NCBI GenBank assembly: GCA_902728285.1
Contig: CACVBU010000871.1
Coordinates: 496,001-560,000, forward strand
Length of the DNA stretch: 64,000 bases
Direction of reading: 5' to 3'
From: Clytia hemisphaerica
Lineage: Eukaryota > Cnidaria > Hydrozoa > Leptothecata > Clytiidae
The position numbers and the translations under genes were made by a program. This document shows positions 12,601-20,969 of this stretch, one piece after another (within the stretch, counting starts at the first letter, position 1; each line of letters starts with the position of its first letter). Under the pieces are notes generated by a model. It was not told the DNA's origin and made no database searches. It worked only from the letters and a program-made list of their open reading frames with translations.

Positions 12601-15445
12601 GTAATACACTTTTAATTCCCGTAAATTAATTTTCTCAGAATTGGCCTTGAAACAGATGCGACCTACTGTATTTTCGAGGAAGGTAATCTGGCGCATTTTT
12701 GCCTCAATCCTTCAAGAAATATATTGAGATTTTAGTGTATTTTAACGTTTTTCAGAATTTAAAGTTCGGGCGAGAATTACTATTTTAGCACTTCCACTTT
12801 CTTCCATTGAATGTTTCGATTTTAGAGGGGTTTGGTGGCTTCTAGGCTATATTCCAAGCCTCATTCGAGCAAATTTGAGCTTTTAAATCCTGAGATCCTA
12901 AGGTCCCAAGTCTTAAGTCTCATGTTAAAACTCAGAGTTAAAACTCTACTTTCCAACTGTAGTTTAAGGCGCCTAAAAATCAATTGTGGTGTTCAAAATT
13001 ACACCGGGAACTCCCCTTTGTCTCAAATATTTCTTGAAGGATTGCTGCAAAAGGAAAAAATGGGGTTTCGGCTTCTATTTTTCTAAACCGATCATTGATG
13101 CTCTCTGTCGAATAGCAAGTTGAGTCTTCTTGGCAAGGCTTAAAATAACATAGGTTTCTGCTCATCCTCTTGCGAAAAGAGTTAGGGATCTATAAAGGTC
13201 TGCGATTCAGACTAGAAATGACGGTCGGATATCGGACAGTGTCCGACCCAAATTGCTCTGCAGCTGACCCAAAAACCATAACTTTCAACCTAAACCAACC
13301 CTGATCAGACATTTTTCCAAACCCACTTAAATTTGTTATCAAACAAATAATTTAGCAAATACGATTATTCTTGACTGACCATGATTTATTCTTTCAGCGT
13401 TTGGCCATTTCAAAATTGAATGATATGATCAACAAAGCGGAAGAAAATATGGTGGAATTGAGAAGACAATATGAACTTTCGGTTCAAGAACGAAACAAGA
13501 GAGGTATGCTTTATCAAAAGTCTTTTGGGTTTTAAAGGGACATAAATGTAGTAAAATGTAAACAGTAAAATGTAAACCACGTGCCATTAAAGAGAACAAT
13601 TAAAATAACGTGTCCAAGGCTTGTAAAACAATTGAAACAATCAAAATCAGCCGTATTTGTTTTTATTTTGACATGTGGCATGTGACATTTGTTTTGATTT
13701 TGTATCCCGCTGCATACGGTTTGTTTAAAAATTTTGTCAGTACTTTTATGTCCCTTTAACTGGATTCTTAGTAGTCTACACAATAGACAGCTCCAGGCTT
13801 TTAGGCCTTACTCATGGTCTATAGGAACTGCTATATGCGGCCACTAGTAACACCACTGGGAATTACTTATTAATAGTTTTAAACATAATAGACTTTCACA
13901 AAAGATGTTTATCAATAGAGATTTTAAATTAAAGAATGTTTAAAACACAGCTGATTGTCTTAGGCTTCGAAACTCTTCGAAATATTGTTTCATCAAAACC
14001 TCAGTGCGCATGCGATTTACCCGGAAAATTTCAATATTCAAAACAGGAGTAGTGCTCATATCCCGAAGAGTAGGAGTTTTACGCTCGAAACGAAGGAAGA
14101 TATGACGTAGCCTAGATTCTTAGGCACAGAAACAATATGATAATTTTTTTTCTGATCTCAACGAGAAGTGGTTAATAAAGATTAATAGGTCCTTATGATA
14201 ACCCATAATTCATTGTGAGATTTTTAAAAAATTGGATGTTTTAGAGTCCATGAAGCCGTGAATTTTTATATAGTTTGTTTCAATAAAAAACGTGTACGTC
14301 ATCGTAATCTTTTAATCGTTATCGTTTTTTCTTTAGGTATCCAACTGATTGAAAGAAACGAAGAAGTCTGTGTGTTGTATGAGAAAATAAACGTTCAAGG
14401 ATCTGTGATACGCAACGGTGATATGGAAATGCAAAGTCGTGAAGAGGAGATGAGATTTCTCAAAATGGAAGCATCTGATTTAAGAAGACAGATCGATCTC
14501 TTGAAAGGTTTGTTAGGGCCGGTTTCCACTTGCGCGCGCTGCGATCTCACTTTTTGGCTTCAATTTTTTTTGCTTGGGAAAAAGATTACGTCATAGAAAT
14601 GTAGCGCGCGCTCGAAAAAAAAAGTTGAACACATTTCTACCTTTTTTCAACCGTTACGTCAGATCACGCCAATGGAATTGCTTCATTTTTATTTTGACCA
14701 ATAGCGATAGCTTTGCTCGAAAAAGTGCGATCGCAGCGCGCGCAAGTGGAGACCGGCCTTTACAAATGTCAGTACCAGTTCTAAAAAGGGATACTCTTGT
14801 TTGGCAAATATAGTCTAAATCAAGCTTGTAAGAGCAAAATAATCTGTAATTAAAGAGAATGCCAAAAAAGATGTCCAAATAAGGTCCGGAAAATTAACAA
14901 ACGTATGCCGCACCTTTTAGAGTAATCAGATGGTTTATGGCCCTGATCAGAAAATCTGATTTGTTTTTGTTGCTATAACAATTTTCTGGCATCAAAGCAG
15001 TATAATTTGCAAAGAAAGAACTGTGTAAAAAGCCTTTTAATTTTTAATCATCGAATTAGACAAAACCGACAAATTCGAGGCTTGTTCTTTGAACAGACCT
15101 TAAAAAAGAATAAATTTCCCATTGGAAAACTTGGGCTACTTTCAATTTTATTAGATGGTGGCCGCCCGGTACCCCAATACCTTGTCTGATACACCACTAC
15201 TGAACCTTCTACACTAGGTATCATACTTCTAAATTCGCTTATTTCCTTTTGTTCGTTCAGGATCTTTGCCGAACAAACAAGCATTAGATCGAGAGTTGAC
15301 GACGCTTCAAATTCAACTGGCGCAATGTCATGATTACATTGTGGATCTGGAGCACTCATTAGAAGATTCTGGCAATGTGGATAGAATGCGTTTCCTGGAT
15401 GGGAAGGATCCAACCAGGGATGAGTTAGCTACCAAAGTGGAAACG
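3676..15445 (+). CDS. ccdc146: CCDC146-like coiled-coil ciliary/centriolar protein, central exons
   Basis: Seven exons with GT/AG borders and consistent phases: 3676-3859, 4271-4530, 11179-11343, 12480-12600, 13398-13503, 14337-14507 and 15261-15445. The product is highly charged coiled coil. Landmarks that match the family from memory are 'LMEKRRELQREVDIAKR', 'REQKARDFLKAELRY', 'RLEDFAKLYDIIKNERNK', 'GIQLIERNEEVCVLYEKIN', 'EEMRFLKMEASDLRRQID' and 'LDRELTTLQIQLAQC'. The family is a microtubule-associated protein of centrioles and sperm flagella. The first exon enters in phase 2, so N-terminal exons lie upstream, probably outside the window. The last donor is phase 0, and I found no C-terminal exons downstream. 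Introns are packed with a LINE and MITEs. The family call is strong; the exact gene ends are unknown. Confidence 0.88.
3930..4182. repeat. GATATCCAGGGGG foldback element, copy 1 (right end truncated)
   Basis: It starts with 'GGGCTTTTCCAGAAATGG' and carries at least five direct copies of GATATCCAGGGGGTTAA. The matching right arm seen in copy 2 (12143-12422) is missing. It lies between the first two CCDC146 exons of this window. Confidence 0.6.
4863..7965 (-). pseudogene. LINE ORF2: AP endonuclease + reverse transcriptase, one frameshift
   Basis: The N-terminal third is an APE-type endonuclease: a 'FYCNADTL' start, 'AICEVKPKH' with the catalytic Glu, 'VGDFNFPTINW' and a terminal 'SDHSCLTF'. 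The reverse transcriptase follows with 'YRPVSLTSV', 'YFDFAKAFDTVPHRRL', 'GIPQGSVLGPMLFVLYIND' and catalytic 'LFADDTKIF'. The frame stops at 5152 after '...EFRRHFL'. The missing C-terminus ('DMVQLYKHINYYEKD...WNKLPKDV') continues at 5150-4863 in the next frame. One indel in a T5 run explains this. The start overlaps the end of ORF1 by about 139 bases in a different frame. Length and domain order fit the CR1/L2 group. It is otherwise intact, so the break may be recent or a sequencing error. Confidence 0.85.
7827..9005 (-). CDS. LINE ORF1 with PHD-like zinc finger and coiled coil
   Basis: 392 residues. Near residues 38-88 a Cys/His cluster ('LECTECERSVHYSC' and later 'FICVNC') resembles the PHD-type finger found in ORF1 of CR1-like LINEs. 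A Lys/Glu-rich coiled coil follows (about residues 100-200). The C-terminal half holds 'RNVVIHGLAEQE', like the RNA-binding ORF1 module of L1/CR1 elements. The role would be nucleic-acid binding and chaperoning in the retrotransposition particle (known of the family). The frame is intact from ATG to stop and overlaps the endonuclease/RT ORF. Confidence 0.75.
   Translation of the reverse strand: MKRILRSSRTVTPSPLQSPSSLEELSASSQDLETCTPSRCITDRKKDRLECTECERSVHYSCSELPPYYIQLIVGKTKGIKFICVNCVTMTKNIGAYTSPNQKVKSLQRDVANCENIIKVKAEKEAELLKKFKADKIAADAREKELADLKKKLDNNPALHTLEYVEQKIETNMEKFKHNMQELIKTEMKSLSEKSYADATKTSEVSAKQTTIREAIRDAWREEEAEENDKIKRSRNVVIHGLAEQEQEDDSSWAEGLVKDTHTRATIKRVSRLGKPSQEKKRPLLICLSSEKEKFSLLGNLPSLKGIQKYKTTSITEDLTPDERKNVRELSFKAKTRNENDNSDIYKWRVRGDSKNGFDIIKVKIRSQTKKTDTKNVVFAKNLTQTKTIGEQ
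9213..9239 (+). repeat. (TAA)n microsatellite
   Basis: Nine or so TAA units. The same motif tails both LINEs here, so this may be the 3' tail of another, + oriented LINE remnant, but nothing coding was recognised just upstream of it on that strand. Confidence 0.6.
10171..10712. mobile_element. MITE with TGTACGTTTATT subterminal repeats
   Basis: Perfect 27-bp terminal inverted repeats: 'TACTCTCGGGTGCCTAATAA' onward at 10171 and its complement ending at 10712. Inside, the 12-mer TGTACGTTTATT recurs at least eight times (for example 10288, 10306, 10562 and 10580), clustered at both ends. It carries no transposase. The TA at each tip could be the target duplication. It abuts a LINE fragment at 10715-11031. 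Confidence 0.85.
10715..11031 (-). pseudogene. LINE reverse transcriptase C-terminal fragment
   Basis: About 105 codons read 'SLKWLPIRERAEFSMAKL', then '...NPIHAGTMLACPN' and 'FNGLPQKCRDELN', ending 'LARSL'. This is the pattern of the extreme C-terminus of jockey/CR1-type LINE ORF2 ('LxWLPIxxRxxFKxA ... WNxLP'). No RT core is nearby on this strand. The MITE at 10171-10712 has inserted at its 3' side. Confidence 0.6.
11835..12092. mobile_element. hAT-like MITE, AGTGCCGTAG ends
   Basis: Left end 'AGTGCCGTAGGAAGC', right end 'GTTGCTACGGCACT'. The flanks GTTTTGGT and GTTTGGTG look like an 8-bp target duplication with one change. The interior carries the 'GGGCCAAGCATGGTTTGGCCC'-type near-palindrome shared with other hAT copies here. 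A left-end fragment of the same family is at 16931-16994. Confidence 0.65.
12143..12422. mobile_element. GATATCCAGGGGG foldback element, copy 2 (complete)
   Basis: Left arm 'GGGCTTTTCAAGGAACAG' leads to 'GCTGTTGAGGATATCGG'; the right arm is the near complement, 'TATCCTCAACAGTGGGAG' to 'TTTCTGGAAAAGCCC'. Between them are several GATATCCAGGGGGTT units. It ends 57 bases before a CCDC146 exon (12480). The same family is at 3930-4182. Confidence 0.7.
14516..14760. mobile_element. GGCCGGTCTCCACTT MITE, copy 1
   Basis: Inverted ends: 'GGCCGGTTTCCACTTGCGCG' at the left and the complement at the right, separated by about 185 bp. It starts 8 bases inside the intron following the CCDC146 exon that ends at 14507, so it sits almost on the splice donor. 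Related copies are at 37200-37450 and 40081-40330. Confidence 0.8.
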
Positions 15446-16489
15446 GTATGGGATATTGCTTTAGTTTTGTAATATAATGTTCTTCTAATGTGTTTCATGT
15501 CTTAGCAGAGAGGCGTTTCAGGATTTACCCACTTACCTTTCCCCCTAACGGTCTTTTCCTTACGGGCTGAACATCAAATACCGGCTAGAAACAGAACAGA
15601 CGGCCTTGCACAGCCATTAATTTTTGACTGATAGGATAAACAGATATTTTTTCCAGCCCTAAGATTTTTACCATTTTGGCTGGGATGCAATAAAAGACTT
15701 GGAGAGTACTATTTTCAATTTGGACTCTTTCATTATAACTAAATGCCCTGTTTTAAGACTTTTTTGTTCTGAAAATTAATCTGAAATTTTAGGCTGGTTT
15801 AGATCATCAATAAACCATATAATCAAATTGGTCTCACCTTACAGTATTATTATATTCTGGAATTTTCTGTTATTAAGTATTGATTTTATTTAATAAACTA
15901 AAACGTAAATCATAACCACAAAGAAGAACATGCGAGCGATTCGAGCAAATTTTAAGTTATAAGGATCGATGATGCGCAATTTGTAGTTGTAAAGTTCGTG
16001 CATTTAATTTGGCCGCCGAAAGGCTTCCCTTATTTTCAATAAGGTCTTATCTCAAAAGAGCACTGCTGTGGGACCGCACTGGAAGTAGTTCGAATCAATT
16101 CGAGCTGTTGTTGTTGGGGCCTGAAAATGCTGATTCCTGCTGAAGTACTAGCCAGCTTCTAACTAACCTCATAACAGATCATCTATTCTGCGAACACAAC
16201 GCTCTGCCCTTAGGGGATATGCCGAATGTGACGATTTAACTTGGTTGCTCAGCAAAGACATTCAAACCGCCTTGTTTTTGCCTAAAAATGAAAGTGAAAC
16301 CCCCAGGGTTTACAAAAAAGACAGGGCTAGATCCAGAGGCTACAGGGGAACGTTGTTTTTCTAGACTTTGTTTAGAGGAGGTGAAATTGAAAAAGAAAGA
16401 AAAAGAAAACATATATTAGATATTAAACTCATGTATCAGTATTTAGTTTAAGATAAAAACCGTCTTGAAACAAAATGAAAAGGTATGAA
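15446..16489. other. non-coding, presumed CCDC146 intron
   Basis: No exon, RNA gene or clear repeat was recognised. C-terminal exons of CCDC146 would be expected from here on, but none could be picked out by eye. Confidence 0.4.
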
Positions 16490-16803
16490 TTATTCGACTC
16501 TGCGATAGTCACAACCAACTCTTTCGATGTATGAAAATGATGTAATTGTTTTAAAATACTGTACAGCATTTCCATTTTTAAGACGGAACTCTTGTGTTGC
16601 TTTTGGGTACTTCTTCATAAGTTTTTTTATTTGTTTTTTTCGTTTTCGACCGCACATCTAATCATGTAATGAGGGTAGAACTCTGATGAATCGTTCTTCA
16701 AAAAGCTCACAAGAACCTCATTAGTGTTACTGCCGAATTCTTTGGTAAGTGTTTTTTCCATTTCGTCCACATCTTGCTTTATCATTTTAATAGTCTTCGA
16801 CAT
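16490..16803 (-). pseudogene. small unknown ORF (~104 codons) with one frameshift
   Basis: The first frame runs from ATG (16803) 'MSKTIKMIKQDVDEMEK' to 'PHYMIRCAVENE' and then stops at 16627. The adjacent frame continues with 'KLMKKYPKATQEFRLKNGN' and 'SYIERVGCDYRRVE', stopping at 16490. The shift falls between two A7 runs, so one indel would restore about 104 residues. Immediately 5' of the ATG is a pyrimidine tract ending in TTGTAG, which also works as a splice acceptor, so this may be the last exon of a larger gene. The protein is charged and I do not recognise it. It has no relation to the LINEs nearby. Confidence 0.45.
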
Positions 16804-16930
16804 CTACAAAAAAAAAAATAACTAATCAGAGACTCGAGTAGCCACGAGTTTAAGTTTATGGGGATCAAGGAATTAGAATAGGTGGGATTATAATCTCTTG
16901 TTGCTCCCAAGAGAGATTCGTTGTCTTCCC

Positions 16931-17180
16931 AGTGCCGTAGGAAGCATTTTCATATTTAGGGGAGGGGCTGAAATTTAGTGACACTGCGAGGGCCAACCTT
17001 TTCGGTCGTAGTCGCGCGGCCAGGTGCGTGCCATTTTATTATTTAATTTACCACCCTAAACTCGATCCAATCATTTTTTATACTTTTTCTATTGTCAATT
17101 GGCACGTAAATAAAACTGGGACGGTTTTAGGGTGGTAAAAAATGCCCACGCGTCAATTAGCGGCTACGGTTGAAAAGGTT
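16931..17180. mobile_element. nested MITEs: AGTGCCGTAG left end with AACCTTTTC element at its broken edge
   Basis: Bases 16931-16994 match the left end of the hAT-like MITE at 11835. It is broken off at GGGCC, where a second element begins: 16995-17180, with imperfect ~60-bp inverted ends ('AACCTTTTCGGTCGTAG', 'TTTACCACCCTAAA' and complements). No right half of the first element follows. Confidence 0.6.
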
Positions 17181-17310
17181 TATATCAACGGGAAAAAATG
17201 AGGCTTTTTCTTATTTGAATTATACCACATGACACGATATGACCAATGAAAATGCTAGAAAGTGCAACATTTTTTTACAACTTAGTAAATTTAGATTTAA
17301 TTCCATTAAT

Positions 17311-17685
17311 TTAATTCCGTATTCTGCGCGAAAATAAAAGGCGCGCGAAATAGGCCTATTTTTACGCACTTGGCCGCGCGAAAATAAAAGGTGTGCGAAT
17401 TAGTGATAGTTCTGAACGTGTAGAAATCTCATTTTAGGGCTCTTCTGATAAAATGGGACCTAGATCCATGATAAATATGCCTCTGGGGTGTAAAATCTAG
17501 CTTGAATACACACTGAAAGTGAGTAAAACCCACTTTAAATCGTCAAAAATACTCTATCCCAGAAATTGCAAGATGCGCGAAAATTAAAGGATGCGCGAAT
17601 AATCGATTTACGAGCTGCGCGAAAATTAAAGGCGAGAAAATTAGAGGCGCGAAAATAAAAGGCGCGCGAAAATTAACGGAATTAA
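17311..17685. mobile_element. MITE with CGCGAAAATAAAAGG repeats
   Basis: Ends 'TTAATTCCGTATTCTGCGCG' and inverted 'CGCGAAAATTAACGGAATTAA'-type. GCGCGAAAATAAAAGG recurs near both ends. The middle holds nothing coding. The architecture (inverted ends plus clustered subterminal repeats) is like the elements at 10171, 35838 and 38825. Confidence 0.6.
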
Positions 17686-18880
17686 GGTACTAGCATTGTA
17701 GCATGGAGGTAAGAAGAAAAACAGAAGTTGAATTTGTCAGTAATTGATCGTTAAAGTCTTTTGATTTCTTTTATTTTATTAATGTATCAAAAGAAATTCT
17801 AAGCTCGCCCGATAATCTCACGAAAAAAGTTTGTCGTCATCCGTTAAATTTTGTTTTGAAAATATAATTTCTTAATAATCTTTCGAAAAGAAATTTTTTA
17901 GTAACTTTTGAAATATCTATCCAGTTGACTTAAAATTTAGTAAGTGTGCATCAAATATGAATTGGTACATTTGATGAAAATCCGTCATCTGATGACGTCA
18001 TCCCCCTCTTACCCCCTCTAATTTTTTTTTACTTTAATTTTTTCTGCTAAAATTTTGTGAAGCAACTCCACCTGCTGACATGTATTTTTGGGCAGAGGAT
18101 CAATTTTTTGATACATTATTTTTGTCAAGTTTACATTCTGGTCTGTAAAATACTAACTAAACAGGTGGCCGAACCAAAATTTGCAAATCATCTTCAATTA
18201 TCCATATCTACCAGTAGTCAAAATTTCAAGGTCATAGTACTTGTCAATCTTGAGATTTTAAAGTTTTAAAGGGGGGCTCGAGCCCCCCCCCAAAGATACT
18301 TCCCTTAATAAAAAAGTAGGAAGATGCTCGAAAGGTTAAGCCAGAAAATGGAAAGTTCTTTAACTTTTTAACTTTTACTTTTTTAATTAAAGGGCGAGCT
18401 TCGTTATAATAATATATATCCTCGTTTTTCTTTATACCATGGTGGTTGTAGTAAACTCGTAAATGATAAACTAACATAAAATAGTTCGTGATGACATAAC
18501 GAGGAGTGCTTTATTACATATTCAGTTTTACACTCTTGACCCTCCCTGGCAAATAAACTTTTTTCAGGCCATACAGTAACTAAAAAAAACTAAAAAATAA
18601 GAACAACCATACTTTAAATTTCGCGGAGGTAAAAATTTAAAAAATTTTCACTGAAAATTAAATTAATGAAATAACGAATTGGTGGTTAAAAGTTTTTTGA
18701 TCAGCCATATTTAAAGCATGAAACTGCGCAAACAGTGAATTCTATTACCTTTTAATGTTTATGTAAACCAATTTTCAAAAACACAAACTATCAGACACCA
18801 ATAACACGTTAAGAAGTAGTACGCTACTTAAAAAAACAGTTTTGTCAGAAAGAGGGCAGATATATTATTTATTGTGACGT
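17686..18880. other. non-coding stretch
   Basis: AT-rich sequence with a short G7/C9 foldback around 18270-18293. ORFs at 18057-18269 and 18244-18477 show no protein signature. No gene recognised. Confidence 0.4.
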
Positions 18881-19002
18881 TACTCTCTTAAAAAAAATGA
18901 GAAATAAGACACCTAAACGGACTCAAAATTACTTTGTTTTTCTTACTATGTTTATTTTGTTGTGTAATGTAAGTAAAAGAAAAAAGAGGGATGATCTGAT
19001 CT

Positions 19003-19335
19003 AAGCCCCCCCCCCCCCCAGTGGTTTGCGTGAATGCGTGAATGGGCATTTTCTGTTGCGCGAATGCGTGAAAATTGAAAAAAAATGCGTGGATTGAAAA
19101 AACTTGCGTGAATGCGTAAATCTGGCTATTTTGTGCGTGAATACGTGAATTTTCCTTTTTTCCCACCAATTATGTGAAGTTTTTCCGATTTTCCAATGTT
19201 TCCCCGATTTTTCCCGAAAAACTTACCGATTTTCGGATATTGCCTGAAACTTGAGGAAAATTTGCGTGAATGCGTGAATTTTGAAAAAAGATTGCGTGAT
19301 TGCGTGAATTGAGGGTCCGCTGGGGGGGCCTCATC
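19003..19335. repeat. TGCGTGAATGCGTGAA repeat cluster bounded by G/C runs
   Basis: About ten imperfect copies of GCGTGAATGCGTGAA lie between a poly-C run plus AGTGGTTTGCGTG on the left and 'GGGTCCGCTGGGGGGGCC' on the right, which read as rough inverted ends. Probably a small non-autonomous element or its decayed copy. Confidence 0.5.
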
Positions 19336-20340
19336 TAACTAAAGTCTGTCTAGATATAATTGGCAGTGGAAACAAGAATGCCTGTAACTTTTGATAGTCA
19401 AATATAATTATGGAAATTGTTTTTGCTTGTTTTAGAAAATATATTTGAATATATTTTTGGTTGAAAAATTCGCGATTTTTAGCGGTTAAATTTGCGATTG
19501 CAAAAATTGAGCTTTTTTTCTACTTATGCTATAACTTTCATTTTTACACCAGTGGTAGTTCAACCTTAGATTAAGAAGTTTGTTAAATTTCAAGACCAAC
19601 AGAAAAGTCCTTCGGAGGATATGGGACCCGAAATACCCCTTGGTAGCACTTTTCTGTGAAATATCAAATCTCCAACTTATTACTAAAAAACGGGGGTAGT
19701 GATATGATTGATATAACAGTTTTTCGATCATAACACATTTTACGATCTTTTTAATGACCTCATAGCCAAACTGTGTTTAGTGTTTTTGGAATTAGCAAAG
19801 TTCTTTAATGACTTAAAAATAACAAAGGCAATATAAGTTTATGCTTATCTTTTCAATAAAAACAATTATACTGTGATTTCACTTCGTTTCGAAATAATCA
19901 ATGATACCAATAATACCAATGCACATTTTCCAACTTTTAATTGCACTGCTCAAAAAAGATAACATAACCCCCGTTTTTAGTTTGTATGCTTATTTCCAAT
20001 AAATATTTGTTTTTTTGTTAAGGCAGGCTGACTTCAACAAACTAGAAAGATTCTGCAGTTGTAATATAATTGTGTTTTGATAACTTTTCGATTCTTAAAA
20101 TTCCGAAAATTTTGGTCCAGATAACAGTTTCGGATTTTTCCTACACTAAAGTTTCAATCAGGGTTGGATATTAACAACTGAGACAGGTGTCAGATTATTT
20201 ATCAACAAAATGTTTTTTTCTCTAAAAGTCATATCAAGGTTTCAAAAAAACTCATATTACATTCTTGAAAGTCATATTACATTCCTGAAAGTCATATTAC
20301 ATTATAATTTGAAATCACTGAAAAATAATTCAGATTTTTA
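19336..20340. other. non-coding stretch
   Basis: Nothing gene-like. At 20225-20300 a ~26-bp unit (GAAAGTCATATTACATT) is repeated three times just 3' of the ORF that ends at 20348. Confidence 0.4.
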
Positions 20341-20347
20341 ATGTAGT

Positions 20348-20953
20348 TTATCTTCTTTCACCAACTCTTGGAAGATTGATGATCTCATGTTCATTGTCTA
20401 TGATCCTACAAAGACGAACATGCGGCCGGCCAGGTAAATTCTCCACCATTTCAAAAAAGCCATCCAAGTCAAATGTTCTTCTGACCTTCCAAAATTCATA
20501 GTATTGATCACCATGACCACCGCCTCGTTCTCTTCTTAAAGCACGAGTGTGTTCTCTCCCTCTGTCACCTACATCCATCAGATCAGTAGGAAAGTTTGTT
20601 GCTCGGCGTGGATCATAAGAATCTTGATCAATCATAAAGCCATTGATTCTTCTTGCTACTAGCTGACTGCTTCTTTCCAAAACATCAATATGGACATAAT
20701 AATCATTACCACCATCATCATTCCCAGCTTCATCACCTGGAGCAGCATCATCTTGGTTCGGTTCACCACCATCATCGTTCCCAGCTTCATCACCTGGAGC
20801 AGCCTCATCTTGGTTCGGTTCACCACCATCATCGTTCCCAGCTTCATCACCTGGAGCAGCCTCTTCTTGGTTCCCTAAATCTTCTTCATCTTCTTGTTCT
20901 TGGTTGTTTCTCAATGAGAGCTGTTCTACTTCATGAGCTAAGTCGGATGACAT
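20348..20953 (-). CDS. unknown acidic-repeat protein, 201 aa
   Basis: A complete ATG-to-stop frame. Residues 1-29 are Glu/Gln-rich. Then three near-identical 19-residue repeats (57 bp each) occur with the core 'APGDEAGNDDGGEPNQD'. The C-terminal ~115 residues look folded ('YYVHIDVLERSSQLVARRI', 'TNFPTDLMDVGDRGREH', 'FWKVRRTFDLDGFFEM'). I do not recognise the family; it could be a retrogene or an accessory ORF of a transposon. The LINE at 20970-23720 begins head-to-head within about 20 bp of its ATG, so any original promoter has probably been displaced. No introns are needed. Whether it is expressed is unknown. Confidence 0.5.
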   Translation of the reverse strand: MSSDLAHEVEQLSLRNNQEQEDEEDLGNQEEAAPGDEAGNDDGGEPNQDEAAPGDEAGNDDGGEPNQDDAAPGDEAGNDDGGNDYYVHIDVLERSSQLVARRINGFMIDQDSYDPRRATNFPTDLMDVGDRGREHTRALRRERGGGHGDQYYEFWKVRRTFDLDGFFEMVENLPGRPHVRLCRIIDNEHEIINLPRVGERR

Positions 20954-20969
20954 GACTGATTACTAAAGG

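Noticed and set aside
20653-20955. His-rich + strand ORF opposite the acidic-repeat ORF
   Set aside because: It is the complement of Asp/Gly repeats (GATGATGG gives His codons) and lacks a sensible C-terminal domain.
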